Shown in pieces: positions 54,981 to 64,000 of a stretch of DNA of 64,000 bases. The stretch is from contig JAJDCQ010000173.1 in the NCBI GenBank assembly GCA_029260755.1, forward strand, positions 1 to 64,000, read 5' to 3'. The translations under genes and the position numbers were made by a program. The notes beneath the pieces were generated by a model, which did not search any database, was not told the DNA's origin, and worked only from the letters and a program-made list of their open reading frames with translations. Source of the stretch: Planctomycetota bacterium (GTDB lineage: Bacteria; Planctomycetota; J058; JAJDCQ01). Position 1 is the first letter of the stretch. The number at the start of each line of letters is the position of its first letter.

Positions 54981-55203
54981 TCACCACGGAGACACGGAGG
55001 ACACGGAGGATCCTCTGTCTGGCGCCATCCTCGACGGGCTCGAGGCGACCACGATCCAACGAGGAGGAGACGTCGTCGGACCGAAGCCTCTCCGTGTCTC
55101 CGTGCCTCCGTGGTTCCATCCTCGTCGCGGAGCGACGCCAACCCAGTAGCTGCTGCCCGCGTCTCTCCGTGAATTCTCCGTGTCCTCCGTGTCTCCGTGG
55201 TGA
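54981..55203. repeat. Inverted repeat of 9-nt CACGGAGNN units (element D)
   Basis: Left arm 54981-55010: TCACCACGG, then CACGGAGGA units. A first right-hand copy lies at 55086-55113 (CTCCGTGTCTCCGTG...) and a second at 55161-55203, ending CCGTGGTGA, the mirror of the left end. A third arm shows either a nested insertion or a duplication. The whole gap of 295 nt between hydrolase and methyltransferase is this element. Translated, such arms give the TTETRRTRR-type frames often seen as spurious proteins in databases. Confidence 0.85.
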
Positions 55204-55233
55204 CATCCTCATCGCCCGAGGGGAAGCACACGC

Positions 55234-55800
55234 ATGTCTCAGGCCGAACGCGACAAGTGGAACGCCAAGTACCGGGACCGCGGCGCCGCGACGACGGAGC
55301 CGTCCCGGTTCCTCGTCTCGCTCGACGGCGTCCTCCCGCGCGCCGGCCGCGCCCTCGACGTCGGCGGCGGGTCGGGCCGGCACGCGATCTGGCTGGCCCG
55401 CCGCGGGCTCGACGTCACGATCGCCGACGTCTCGGCCGAGGGGCTCCGGATCGCGGCGGCGAGCGCGGCCGCGGCGGGCGTCTCGGTCGCGACGGTCGAG
55501 GTCGACCTCGACGAGCCGGCCGCCTTCCCCGCCGGGCCGTGGGACCTCGTCGTCGACTTCCACTACCTGAACCGGACGCTCTTCGCCGCGTTCGAGCGCG
55601 AGCTCGCCCCGGGCGGGCTGCTCGCCTTCTGTCAGCCGACGGTGCGAAACCTGCAGCGCCATCCCCGGCCCGGCGCCGCCTACCTCCTCGAGGAGGGCGA
55701 GGCGGCCGGCCTCGTTCCGGGCCTGGAGATCGTCTCGCTCGAGGAGGGCTGGAGCGACGAGGATCGTCACGAGGCTCGACTGCTCGCGCGGAGACCCTGA
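55234..55800 (+). CDS. SAM-dependent methyltransferase
   Basis: 188 aa, ATG start. Class I methyltransferase: motif I ALDVGGGSGRHAIWLARRG (about 40-58), acidic loop VTIADVS (about 62), motif IV WDLVVDFHYLNRTLF, and post-loop GGLLAFCQPTV. It resembles small TehB/Tam-like enzymes (KWNAKYRDRG start). Substrate unknown. Converges with the bpX6 gene after 21 nt. Confidence 0.88.
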   Translation: MSQAERDKWNAKYRDRGAATTEPSRFLVSLDGVLPRAGRALDVGGGSGRHAIWLARRGLDVTIADVSAEGLRIAAASAAAAGVSVATVEVDLDEPAAFPAGPWDLVVDFHYLNRTLFAAFERELAPGGLLAFCQPTVRNLQRHPRPGAAYLLEEGEAAGLVPGLEIVSLEEGWSDEDRHEARLLARRP

Positions 55801-55821
55801 GCGAGCCGCGCGGCGTTCCCG

Positions 55822-58719
55822 TCAGGGCACCGTGATGCGGTGCACTCGAAGTCGCCCGTCGCGGAGCAGGACGACGACCTCGTTGCTCCCCGGTCCGGCC
55901 GCGATCGCGACCGGCGGCACGCCGGGGCCATCGAAGCTCGCCCGGTGGCGGAGCTCGCGGTCCTCGGCGCGGTAGACCCTTCCCTCGTGCGAGCCGGCGA
56001 CGACCAGGTGCCCGGCCCGGGTGAAGCAGACGACCGGATCGTGGAGGCCCTGGCCGAAGCGGGGTCCCGCCTCGAGGCCTCGTTCGGTCCAGTAGACGCG
56101 CCCCCCCTCGGCGTGGACGACCGCGATTCGAGGCCGGACGGGCGTCGGCGGGACGGCCAGGCCGAGGATCCGCTCGCCGCTGTCGTCGGAGCGGAGCTCC
56201 TCGTCGAAGCACACGCCGACGAAGCGGCCGAACGCGACGGCCGTGCCGTCGCGGATCGACGCGACGTGGGCGGCGCCGAGCGCGAACGGGTCGAGCGGGT
56301 CGTCGTAGACGCGCTGCGCCTCGGCGAGGAGGCGGACCCGACCGGCGCCGCCGCGTCCCTGCTGGGCGAGGGCGAGGTGGTTCTCCATCAGGGTGACGGC
56401 CACGAGCGCCCCGCCGGGCGCGTAGGCGGCCGCCAGGATCCCCTCGGGCATCCGATCGGGCGCTCCGATCGCGCGCGCATCGCCGATCCCGTCCGCCGCC
56501 GGGAAGCGGAGCTGGGGGAGCCGCGTCCCGGGCGCGACCGCGAGGAGGACCGGGTCCGAAGCGTTCGGCGGAACCGCGAGGACGAGGCGCGACTCCGGGC
56601 CGATCGGCAGCCGCCAGCGCGTCTCCTGAATCTCGAGCGCCGACGGTCCCGCCACGTCGATCCGGGTCCGCACGGCGGTGATCCCGTCCATGCCGTGCCC
56701 GACCGCGTGGAGGACGGCGCCGTCGAGGGCGAGCGCCGCCCAGACCACCCCCGCGGGCAGAGCGCGCTCGGCGACCAGGCTGACCGGATCGCTCGCCCCG
56801 ACCTGCTTCCGATGACGCGCCTCCTCGCGGCGGCGGCCGGCGAAGCGCTGGGCGTCGCGGAGGAGGAGCCGGTCCTCGGGGACGAGGCGCGCGACCGTCT
56901 TGCTGAGCTGGTGGACCTCGGCCTCATCCGCCGCGGTGCCGGTCGCCCGCGCCAGGCGGCGCCCGGCGATGACCCGCGTCGCATCCGAGAGGACCGCGCG
57001 GACGCCGCGGTCGGGGTAGCGGGTCGACGCTCCGGCGAGCAGCTCGGCCAAGGCGACCCGACGCGGCCCGGGGACGGGCTCGCCGACGAGCTCGTCGACG
57101 AGCGCCTCGCAGCCGTCGTGGCGACCGAGTCGTCCGAGGAGGTCGATCCGCTCCTCGAGGCACCGGGCCGCCTGCGTGTCCCAGGGCCAGGCGACCGCGA
57201 GGATGCCGAGCGCCTCCTCGGGCGCGCGCACCTTCTCCTCGAGGATCCGCGCGGCGGCCAGCGGATCCTCGGCGCTCCGGTGCGCCTCGACGGCGCACCG
57301 CCACGCCTGGATCGCCTCCTTCTTCCGCCCGAGCCTCGCCCGAAGGTCGCCGGCCTTCTCCCACTCCTCCTGCTCGGCGTAGAGCTCGGCCGCCTCGTCG
57401 AGGAGACCGCCGCGCTCGAGGCAGCGGGCCGCCTCGAGCGGCTGGCCGAGCTTCCGGCGATGCAGCTCGGCCGCCTCGCGGTAGAACCGCCCCTCCTCGA
57501 GGGCCGCGGCCGCCGCCGCGTAGTCGCCGAGGAGCTGTGCGAAGATGTAGGCGGCCCGCCGGTGCCGTCCGATCGCGAGCTCGCGGTTCGCCGCCTCGCG
57601 GTAGCGCTGATGAAGCTTCTGCCGGACCTCCCAGCCGACGTCCCACGGGTCGACCGCGCCGCCGCCGCCGACCCGGCTCGGATCGTAGTCCACCATCCGC
57701 GATCCGAGTCGCCAGCCCGGGTCGGCGATCCCGCGCGGCGCAGTCCCGCGCTCGCGGTCGCCGCCGATCGGCAGGGCGTAGCGCAGGCCGCGGTCGGGGT
57801 CGGTCTCGAGGAGGTGGAGGAGGCGCTCGAGCTCGCGCTCGCGCGCGTTCTCGATCGCGTCCGAGAGCGAGCGGACCTTTCGGTCGGCCCACGCGTGCAG
57901 CCGATCGACCCAGCTCGATCCGCCGGCAGCCTCGCCGACGCCCTCGCCGACGCCCTCGCCACCAACGCCGCCGCCCGCGCCCGCCCGGTCGCCCGAGGCC
58001 GGCTTGGTCGCCCAGCGAACGCCCTTCGCGAGCTGTCGCCCGAGGAACCGCCCGGCGCGGCCGACCGCCCCGGGGTCCCGATCGCCGTCGGCGGGCGGCG
58101 GGTCGTCCTCCTCGCCGAGGTCCGAGGGCGAGCCATCGCCTATGTCGTCGCGCCCGCTCGCGATGATCCCCTCCACGGTCGGGGGACGCTCGACCCGCAC
58201 GCGCTCGAGGCGCGGCGGATCGGCCTCGCCCGTTCGCGCCTCGTCCCACGCCTCGACCGCCGCCTCGGGGCGCCGGGCGGAGCGCGCCGGAGGGGCGAGG
58301 AGGTCGGCCACGGCGAGCGCCTCGACCGACGCGAAGCCGCACAGCCCGATGGCCGGGTGGATCACGGCGACCTCGGAGACGAGCGCGCGGACGAGCTCGT
58401 CGTCGCCGACCTCGGGGAAGAGGCGCGCATCGCAGGGCAGGAACAGTCGCCCGCCGCGGAGGGTGTAGGGCTGCGCCCAGGCCGATGGACGGGCCGCGTC
58501 GGCGTCGCGCGGGACGACGAGGACGGCGCTCGGGGTGCGGTCGCGGATCGAGGTCGGCAGGACGAAGAGGCGGAGCCCGGCCGGGTCGTTCCAGGTCGAG
58601 ACCTCCGCCAGCCACGCGGCAGGATCGCCGCCGGGCAGGAGCCAGGCGCGGGCGGCCGCGACCGCGTCGAGACGCGGGCGGAGGGCGAGGCGGAACGGGT
58701 GGCCCGCCGGCGTGCTCAT
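55822..58719 (-). CDS. bpX6-like/TPR/beta-propeller protein of a MoxR ternary system
   Basis: 965 aa. ATG at 58719 overlaps the stop of the previous gene (ATGA). N-terminal about 130 residues (PYTLRGGRLFLPCDARLFPEVGDDELV ... VIHPAIGLCGF) look like the bpX6 domain. A Gly/Asp/Pro-rich linker and a charged helical stretch follow, then TPR-like repeats (about 370-610; GRHRRAAYIFAQLLGDYAAAAAALEEG). The C-terminal 330 residues have beta-propeller-like strand repeats. Last gene of the operon; it should be the interaction or sensing arm of the MoxR-vWA complex. Naming of the domain is from memory. Confidence 0.72.
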   Translation of the reverse strand: MSTPAGHPFRLALRPRLDAVAAARAWLLPGGDPAAWLAEVSTWNDPAGLRLFVLPTSIRDRTPSAVLVVPRDADAARPSAWAQPYTLRGGRLFLPCDARLFPEVGDDELVRALVSEVAVIHPAIGLCGFASVEALAVADLLAPPARSARRPEAAVEAWDEARTGEADPPRLERVRVERPPTVEGIIASGRDDIGDGSPSDLGEEDDPPPADGDRDPGAVGRAGRFLGRQLAKGVRWATKPASGDRAGAGGGVGGEGVGEGVGEAAGGSSWVDRLHAWADRKVRSLSDAIENARERELERLLHLLETDPDRGLRYALPIGGDRERGTAPRGIADPGWRLGSRMVDYDPSRVGGGGAVDPWDVGWEVRQKLHQRYREAANRELAIGRHRRAAYIFAQLLGDYAAAAAALEEGRFYREAAELHRRKLGQPLEAARCLERGGLLDEAAELYAEQEEWEKAGDLRARLGRKKEAIQAWRCAVEAHRSAEDPLAAARILEEKVRAPEEALGILAVAWPWDTQAARCLEERIDLLGRLGRHDGCEALVDELVGEPVPGPRRVALAELLAGASTRYPDRGVRAVLSDATRVIAGRRLARATGTAADEAEVHQLSKTVARLVPEDRLLLRDAQRFAGRRREEARHRKQVGASDPVSLVAERALPAGVVWAALALDGAVLHAVGHGMDGITAVRTRIDVAGPSALEIQETRWRLPIGPESRLVLAVPPNASDPVLLAVAPGTRLPQLRFPAADGIGDARAIGAPDRMPEGILAAAYAPGGALVAVTLMENHLALAQQGRGGAGRVRLLAEAQRVYDDPLDPFALGAAHVASIRDGTAVAFGRFVGVCFDEELRSDDSGERILGLAVPPTPVRPRIAVVHAEGGRVYWTERGLEAGPRFGQGLHDPVVCFTRAGHLVVAGSHEGRVYRAEDRELRHRASFDGPGVPPVAIAAGPGSNEVVVLLRDGRLRVHRITVP

Positions 58720-61448
58720 CGGAGACCTCCGACGAACGACTCGACGTGGCGCCACACCTCGTCCGGCGGGCTCGTCGTCGCCTCACCGACGAAGTACGAC
58801 GACCCGGTGACCTGACCGGCGCTCGACCAGATCGCGGTCGGCTCGTCCGTCAGAACGATGGACAGCTCGGGGATCGACGCGTCGGCGCTGCGGCAATGGA
58901 GCAGCCCTCGGCCGTCGATCCAGGCGCAGCTCCCGTTCGGCCACCGGGCGCACCGGAGCGAGACCCGGGCGCCGGGCGCCGGGGCGACCTCCTCGAAGCT
59001 CTGACCGTACCAGGTCGTGAACTCGTTCGGCGCGCGCGCCTCGAACGTCACGGGCGCGATCCCGGGGCCGTGCGGGTCGTAGTGGAGGTGGAGGGTGAAC
59101 CCCTTCGTCGTCATCAGGGTGAGCCGGCCGAGCGCGTCGACGCCGACCGCCTTGATCTTGCGGCGGACGTTCGGCCCGCGGGTCAGGTCGAAGAGGGCGG
59201 GCTCGAGGTCGGGGACGTTGTCGCGCCAGACGAGCCGCGCCTGCTTCCTCGCGATGTCGATGACGTAGCTCGACTCGGTCGCCTCCTTCTTGTCGCGGAG
59301 GCGAAGGAGGAGCCGGTTGCCGTCACACGAGGTGCGCCTCACCTCGACCAGTCGAAGATCGGCCGAGACGCGGTGGAGCTGAAACACCGGCTGCTCGCCG
59401 CCGATCGTCGGAAAGACGTCGCCCGAGTCGCCGACCGCCCAGGGGACCGGCTCGTCGACGCGGTCGAACAGGTAGGCGACGCCGCCGGGGCCGGGCACCT
59501 CGGTGAGCGTCGGTGTGCCGCCGCGATGATCGACGGTGAGCCACGTCTCGCCGCTCCGGAGGAACCGGCCGCCGACCCACCGCGTGAGGGCCTCGAGCCG
59601 GAGCTGTCCGGCGCGGCGGCCGGTCGCGAGGCCGTGGGCCTCGATCACCGAGTCGCCGATGAGGAGGACGTGCCCGCTCCGGAGGACGGCGTGACGAGGC
59701 CGCGCGACCTCGGCGTCGAGGACGGCCTGGGTGCAGCGGCCGCTCGACAGGTCGGCCACGATGAGGTGGAGCCGTCCGTCGGTGTGGTCGCGGACGAGCG
59801 CCCAGCCGGTCGCATCCTCGCTCACGCCGATCGCCGCGAGGCGGCCGGCCGGGACCCGGGCGGTCAGCTCGCGCGCTCCCTGGCGGGGCCCCTCCCAGTG
59901 GAGGAAGCGGCCGTCGCGGGTGACGCCGACCGCGCCGAGGCGCGGGTGGTGAAAGCTCCGGGCGATGCCGACCGAGTGGGGGAGCAGGAGCGGGAACGGC
60001 TCGAGGGCGAGGATCGCCGGCGCCCCGGCGTCGTCGCGCGGCGTGGCGAGGGGCGCGCTCGGGCGCGGTCCGGCCGGCGCGAGCTGGTCGAGCGAGAGGG
60101 TGGCCTCACTCACCGCCTTGGTTCCCCGCGCGGTGCGCGCGACGAGGCGGTAGCGACCGTCGCGGTCGACGGTGGCGATCAGGAGTCGATGCTGGTCGGG
60201 GAGGCCGCGCAGCGTCGCCTGAAGCTCGGGATCGGCGACCGCATCGGGATGCGTGATGAGGATCGCCTCGGTCGTCCCGCCGTCCGGCGCCCGGGCGGCC
60301 GTCTCGGCGAGGAACGCCTCGAGGGCGGCGCCGGGGTGGGGGGCGCCCTCGAGGGCCGAGAGGTGCTCGAGGAGGCCCTCGCGGCTGCCGAGGTCGACGT
60401 CGTCGAGGTCGCCCGCGTCGGTCGGCCGCCTCACGACCAGCTCGGTGCTCGGGCTGGCGACGGCGGCGAGGGCGAGGGCGACGGCGCTCGCGAAGAAGCG
60501 GGGGACGCCCCACATCCGGACGCCGGCATCGATGAGGATCGCGCGGAGGCCCCGCGGGCTCCGCGGCGGCGCCTCGCGCCGGAGGTAGAGCGCCTCGTTC
60601 ATCGCGATCCGGACCGCGAGGGTGAGGTCGTCCTGGGCGAGCTCGCTGACCAGGAGCTGGTCGAGGCGGCCGCGGTTCGCGATGTCGGAGACGCCGCCGA
60701 GGGGGAGCTCCTCCCGGCTGCTCACCGCGCGCGGGACGTGGGCGGCGGCCATGAGCTCCCGCGCGAGGCGAGCGAGCCCGGCGAGCTCTTTGTCGTCGGA
60801 GAGGCGGTCGAGGAGCGCCCGCACCCGCTCGGACGGCGCGAGGTCGGGCTCGTCGGGCGGCGCCGGCGGCGCGTCGAGGCCGGTCCGGATCCTCAGGAGG
60901 AGCCGCTCCTCGTCGACGCGCTGCAGGCCGCCGCCGAGGGCGCGGAGCGCGCGGAGGAGCTCGAAGCGCGCCTCGTCGATCGAGGAGACGCGCGGGTCGA
61001 TCGCGAGGTCGAAGTCGCCGAGGGCCGCGAGGATCGTGGCCGCCTCGTCGGGGCTGCCGCGGCCGGACGCGTCCTCGAAGACCATCTCGGCGAGGGCGAG
61101 CTTCGCCGCGAGGGTCGCGCGGAGCTCGGGCCGGATCTCGGTGACGCCGTCGAACGTCTCGACGAGGCTCCGGAGCTGCTCGCGCATCTCGAGGTGGACG
61201 GCGAGGGCGGCGAAGCTCCGCCACGCCGCGCGGTGCCACTGATCGCGGCACGTCCCGAGGAGTAGGACGATCGCGCCGAACGGAGGCAGGCCGCGGGGCG
61301 CGAGGCGCTCGAGGACGGCCTCGACCTCCTGGCGGAACGCGATCGTCGTTCCGTCGGACCAGGTGAGGACGGCGCCGTCCTCGCTCCAGGACCAGAACGA
61401 CCGGGTCGTCGGGCGGAGGTACGCGCTCGAGCCGATGGTCCGCATCAT
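58716..61448 (-). CDS. vWA-like/beta-propeller protein of a MoxR ternary system
   Basis: 910 aa; ATG at 61448 overlaps the bpX2 stop. The N-terminal helical half (1-270) leads into a vWA-like domain: ILIDAGVRMWGVPRFFASAVALAL at about 304, then a helical and strand alternation to about 470. The metal site DxSxS is not canonical (DAG). The C-terminal 430 residues form a beta-propeller with repeated W/G strands (RFLHWEGPRQG, GWALVRDHTDGR, HVLLIGDSVIEAHG). This fits the vWA-propeller subunit that acts with a MoxR ATPase. Co-translated with both neighbours. Confidence 0.78.
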   Translation of the reverse strand: MMRTIGSSAYLRPTTRSFWSWSEDGAVLTWSDGTTIAFRQEVEAVLERLAPRGLPPFGAIVLLLGTCRDQWHRAAWRSFAALAVHLEMREQLRSLVETFDGVTEIRPELRATLAAKLALAEMVFEDASGRGSPDEAATILAALGDFDLAIDPRVSSIDEARFELLRALRALGGGLQRVDEERLLLRIRTGLDAPPAPPDEPDLAPSERVRALLDRLSDDKELAGLARLARELMAAAHVPRAVSSREELPLGGVSDIANRGRLDQLLVSELAQDDLTLAVRIAMNEALYLRREAPPRSPRGLRAILIDAGVRMWGVPRFFASAVALALAAVASPSTELVVRRPTDAGDLDDVDLGSREGLLEHLSALEGAPHPGAALEAFLAETAARAPDGGTTEAILITHPDAVADPELQATLRGLPDQHRLLIATVDRDGRYRLVARTARGTKAVSEATLSLDQLAPAGPRPSAPLATPRDDAGAPAILALEPFPLLLPHSVGIARSFHHPRLGAVGVTRDGRFLHWEGPRQGARELTARVPAGRLAAIGVSEDATGWALVRDHTDGRLHLIVADLSSGRCTQAVLDAEVARPRHAVLRSGHVLLIGDSVIEAHGLATGRRAGQLRLEALTRWVGGRFLRSGETWLTVDHRGGTPTLTEVPGPGGVAYLFDRVDEPVPWAVGDSGDVFPTIGGEQPVFQLHRVSADLRLVEVRRTSCDGNRLLLRLRDKKEATESSYVIDIARKQARLVWRDNVPDLEPALFDLTRGPNVRRKIKAVGVDALGRLTLMTTKGFTLHLHYDPHGPGIAPVTFEARAPNEFTTWYGQSFEEVAPAPGARVSLRCARWPNGSCAWIDGRGLLHCRSADASIPELSIVLTDEPTAIWSSAGQVTGSSYFVGEATTSPPDEVWRHVESFVGGLR

Positions 61449-62197
61449 CGGGGTCGGCTCCGGAGCGCGTTCGCGGCGGTCGCGCGGAGAGCGCTCCGCG
61501 TCGCGGGGACGAACGCCTCGACCGGGATCGTCTCGACGCCTCCGTCGCGATCGAGGAGGGCGAGGCCAGGCGCGGCGACGCCGAGGGCCGCGGCGAGCAC
61601 GGTCGGATCCGAGATCGGCGTCGGCTCGAAGCCGGACGGCCACGCGACCGCGCCCGCGACGACGAGGCGCTGCCCGGGGAGCGGCGGCAGCGGACGACCG
61701 AGGACGAGGGCCCGCGAGGCGGAGGCGGCGAACGCCAGGCGACGCACCCGAACCGAGGGTGCCGTCTCCACCCACTCGAGGAACGCGTCGAGCCGGACCA
61801 GGATCGCGTCGGGGTCGCGGCCGCCCCGCTCGCTCCGGACGAGGCCGATCCTCACCCGCTCGGGCGCCGCGCCGCCGAACGCGGCGGGCTGAGGCTCCGG
61901 GACGAGCCAGGTCTCGATCGGACGCCAGACGCCGGCGGGGAGGCGCGCGGTCGGCACGGTCGCCTCGGGCGGACGGAGGCGGCCGTCCTGCCCGATCGAG
62001 TAGCGCTTCCCCGGGAGGCGCCGCACGAGCCGGTCGGTCCCCGCGTCGGCGCGGTCGCCTCGCAGCCACACCGCGTCGGCCGTGGTGAGGACCGAGACGC
62101 CGTGACCGAGGCGGAGCAGCGCCGAGGCGCCGGCGCGGCGCGGCGGCAGACACACGGCCCAGGGGCCGGTCGTCTCGGGGTCGCGGTGGGGGCTCAC
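61445..62197 (-). CDS. bpX2-like domain protein of a MoxR ternary system
   Basis: 250 aa. Begins with a beta-rich region (LLRLGHGVSVLTTADAVWLRGD), then LVRRLPGKRYSIGQDGRLRPPEATVPTARLP and WRPIETWL, the pattern I associate with the bpX2 domain. No enzyme motif. GTPase-like or catalytic residues absent. Sits between moxR (9-nt gap) and the vWA-propeller gene (ATGA overlap), so part of the same complex. Confidence 0.75.
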   Translation of the reverse strand: MSPHRDPETTGPWAVCLPPRRAGASALLRLGHGVSVLTTADAVWLRGDRADAGTDRLVRRLPGKRYSIGQDGRLRPPEATVPTARLPAGVWRPIETWLVPEPQPAAFGGAAPERVRIGLVRSERGGRDPDAILVRLDAFLEWVETAPSVRVRRLAFAASASRALVLGRPLPPLPGQRLVVAGAVAWPSGFEPTPISDPTVLAAALGVAAPGLALLDRDGGVETIPVEAFVPATRSALRATAANALRSRPR

Positions 62198-62206
62198 GGT
62201 CTCGTC

Positions 62207-63376
62207 TCACCTCGTCCCGAGGGCGGCCCAGAGCCGCTCGATCCGCTCGCGGAGGAAGCCGCGCTGCTCCTCGCCGCCGACCCACTCGCAGCGTCCGGCG
62301 AGGAGGCTCACCTGGTCGCGGAGGCGGGCGCGGCCGGGCGCGTCGGACTCGGGCGTCTGCTCGAGCTCGGCGGCCAGCCGATCGAGGTCGGCGGCGAGCC
62401 GCTCGGGGTCGGGCCGCTCCGCCGGACGGGCGCGCGGGTGGTCGTTGGCGTCGGCCGCGGCCGCGCCGGCGCCGCGGCTGACGACGTCGTCGACGATCCC
62501 GGCGAGCACCTCCTGCTGCTCCTCGGTGTCCCAGATGTGGCGGACGACCCACAGGTCGGAGACGCGCGCAGTCGTCCGCCCGCAGAGGAGCGCGCTCGCG
62601 GCGACGAGGCGCTGCAGCTTCACCGCCCGTCGATCGCTGACGGCGATCCCGCCGTCGCGAAGCCGCCCGACGAGCTCGACGTAGGCGGGCCGCGCCGGGC
62701 CGAGGTCCACGGCGGCAATGAGGCCGTGGAGGGCGCGGACGTCGTCCATCGTCACGCCGGCGGGGCGCTCGGCGTCCGCGCGCGAGGCGACGTCGAGCTT
62801 CCAGCCGGCATCGAGGACGCTCCCGAGGTGCTCGGTGGCGACGTTGTCGCTCTGCACCCGCAGGAGGAACCGATCGAAGAGCGCGCCGAGGGCGTCGTCC
62901 TCGGGGAGGTGGTTGCTCGCGCCGACGACCATGAGGAGGGGAAGCCTCCGGGACTCGCGCCCCCGCCGGAACATCCGCTCGTTCAGCACGGTCAGCAGGC
63001 TGTTCAGGATCGCCGAGTTCGCGTTCAGCAGCTCGTCGAGGAAGACGAGCGAGGCCTCGGGGAGCATCCCGTCGGTGTTCGTGACGAGGTCGCCCTCGCG
63101 AAGCCGCCGGATGTCGAACGGGCCGAAGAGCTCGTTCGGCTCGGTGAACCGGGTCAGGAGATACTCGAAGCTCCGCCCCTCGAGGCGGCGGGCGAGCTCC
63201 TGGACGAGCGCGCTCTTCGCCGTGCCCGGCGGACCGAGGATGAAGAGGTTCTCGCCGGCGGCGAGCGAGACGCCGAGGAGGTCGACGATCTCGTCCTTCC
63301 CGACGAAGGTCGCCTTGAGCGGGTCGAGGACGCCGCGGACGAGCCGGGCGGCGATCTCGAGGCGAGGGTCGGTCAT
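62207..63376 (-). CDS. MoxR-family AAA+ ATPase
   Basis: 389 aa. Walker A GPPGTAKS (48-55, the MoxR/RavA form), Walker B LVFLDEL followed by NANSAILNSLLTVLNERMF, sensor 1 VVGASNHLP and FDRFLLRV with sensor/arginine-finger features, then a helical lid. The C-terminal 90 residues are charged helices. Drives remodelling of the partner vWA protein. The ATG overlaps the previous gene's stop. Confidence 0.93.
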   Translation of the reverse strand: MTDPRLEIAARLVRGVLDPLKATFVGKDEIVDLLGVSLAAGENLFILGPPGTAKSALVQELARRLEGRSFEYLLTRFTEPNELFGPFDIRRLREGDLVTNTDGMLPEASLVFLDELLNANSAILNSLLTVLNERMFRRGRESRRLPLLMVVGASNHLPEDDALGALFDRFLLRVQSDNVATEHLGSVLDAGWKLDVASRADAERPAGVTMDDVRALHGLIAAVDLGPARPAYVELVGRLRDGGIAVSDRRAVKLQRLVAASALLCGRTTARVSDLWVVRHIWDTEEQQEVLAGIVDDVVSRGAGAAAADANDHPRARPAERPDPERLAADLDRLAAELEQTPESDAPGRARLRDQVSLLAGRCEWVGGEEQRGFLRERIERLWAALGTR

Positions 63377-64000
63377 GGGGTCGTCGGCTCCTGGCTGTCC
63401 GTGCGGAGGGCGGCGGCGAGCTCGGGCTGGAGCTCGCCGTGGATTCCGATCGCGGCGGCGACCGCGTCACGGACGCGCGGGTCGCCGAGGCGGCTGGCGT
63501 CGCCGGCGTCGATCACGCGATCGACGTAGACGGCGAAGAGGGCGGGGTCATCGGTGATCGAGGGATCGAGCGACACCGGCCCGAGGTCGGCGACCCCGAC
63601 GCTCGAGAGCGGCCAGCGCCGGGCGAGGTCGCGGAGGCCGTGGACGAGCGGGTCGTCCTCGCTGACGCCGCGGCCGAGCGCAATCAGCTCGGGGAGGTGA
63701 CGGAAGGCGAGATCGACCGACCAGACGACGTCGGCGGTGGCGGGCGCGGGGCACGCGACCTGGAGACTGCCGGTGACCGTCTCGGCGCTGACCTCGCGGA
63801 AGGCGAGGAACTGACACGATCGGTAGAGCATCGCCGCCGCCCAGCGGGCGGCGTCGCGATGGAGGGCGGGCGCGCGGCTCGGGCCGACGGCGCGGGCGAC
63901 CGCGTCTGCCTCCTCGATGACGGGGTCGGCGGCGGCGATCTCCTCGGAGGTCGGCGGCTCGGCGTCGAGGATCGACGCGACCCCGGATTGCTCGAGATTG
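63373..64000 (-). CDS. bpX-family domain protein (partial, 5' end outside window)
   Basis: The frame is open without stop to the window edge (at least 209 codons); the ATG at 63831 is inside it and probably not the start, because sequence upstream (acidic, TSEEIAAADPVIEEADAVARAVG) looks coding. Residues DAARWAAAMLYRSCQFLAFREV and the WSVDLAFRHLPELI...WPLSSVGVADLGPV segment resemble bpX-type ternary-system domains; I cannot say which number. Upstream partner of moxR, overlapping it by 4 nt. Confidence 0.68.
   Translation of the reverse strand, partial: NLEQSGVASILDAEPPTSEEIAAADPVIEEADAVARAVGPSRAPALHRDAARWAAAMLYRSCQFLAFREVSAETVTGSLQVACPAPATADVVWSVDLAFRHLPELIALGRGVSEDDPLVHGLRDLARRWPLSSVGVADLGPVSLDPSITDDPALFAVYVDRVIDAGDASRLGDPRVRDAVAAAIGIHGELQPELAAALRTDSQEPTTP

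Noticed and set aside
54981..55203. CRISPR array
   Set aside because: The short units are 9 nt, tandem without spacers, and arranged as inverted arms; no cas genes are present.
58485..61265. 926-codon plus-strand frame opposite the bpX genes
   Set aside because: Low-complexity Arg/Asp/Gly product; the minus-strand genes overlap in operon fashion and have recognisable domains.

Overview
This is a very GC-rich bacterial chromosome segment (about 70% or more GC by eye). It is densely coding, with many GTG/TTG starts and long runs of genes joined by 4-nt ATGA/GTGA overlaps. There are no rRNAs, tRNAs, CRISPR arrays or transposases. Eukaryote-like Ser/Thr kinases, TPR/HEAT and carboxypeptidase-regulatory repeat proteins, a MoxR-vWA-beta-propeller system and 9-nt-periodic intergenic repeats suggest a Planctomycetota-like organism. 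Myxococcota cannot be excluded; this assignment is an inference.

Layout. 0.4-4.1 kb: a giant coiled-coil protein and a lipoprotein. 4.1-12.1 kb (minus strand): a ten-gene Mrp/Mbh-type cation/proton antiporter operon with three proton-channel subunits and no full-length MrpA. It is divergent, across a pair of recognisable sigma-70 promoters, from apbE (12.2 kb). 13.6-17.3 kb: a 1232-aa HEAT + ClpB-like double AAA+ + release-factor-2-like fusion whose GGQ motif has become GGR. 17.5-26.8 kb (minus): a repeat-rich secreted protein, a TPR-type Ser/Thr kinase and a histidine kinase/NtrC-like regulator pair. 27-37.6 kb (plus, with one minus gene): a TPR protein, an MBL-rhodanese protein, a HEAT protein with D-x-D-G-D turns, a lipoprotein, and an exported ResA-like selenoprotein read through an in-frame UGA with a SECIS-like hairpin. 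37.6-39.6 kb: two poorly known genes. 39.7-48.5 kb (plus): a tight run of DctP-like protein, asparagine-synthase-like protein, NitT/TauT-type ABC importer, Ser/Thr kinase and CysQ-like phosphatase. 48.6-53.7 kb: a polyphosphate cluster (CHAD, SixA, Ppk1, convergent Ppx). 53.8-55.8 kb: a hydrolase and a methyltransferase. 55.8-64 kb (minus, running off the edge): a MoxR-vWA-beta-propeller (bpX) ternary-system operon.

The two strongest unusual signals are the ClpB/release-factor-like fusion, which would couple protein unfolding to a ribosome-shaped module lacking the catalytic glutamine, and the selenocysteine protein that ordinary gene calling would split in two. The four largest gaps inside the window, apart from the one at 2919-3285, each hold an inverted repeat made of 9-nt tandem units, which look like related mobile or structural DNA elements.
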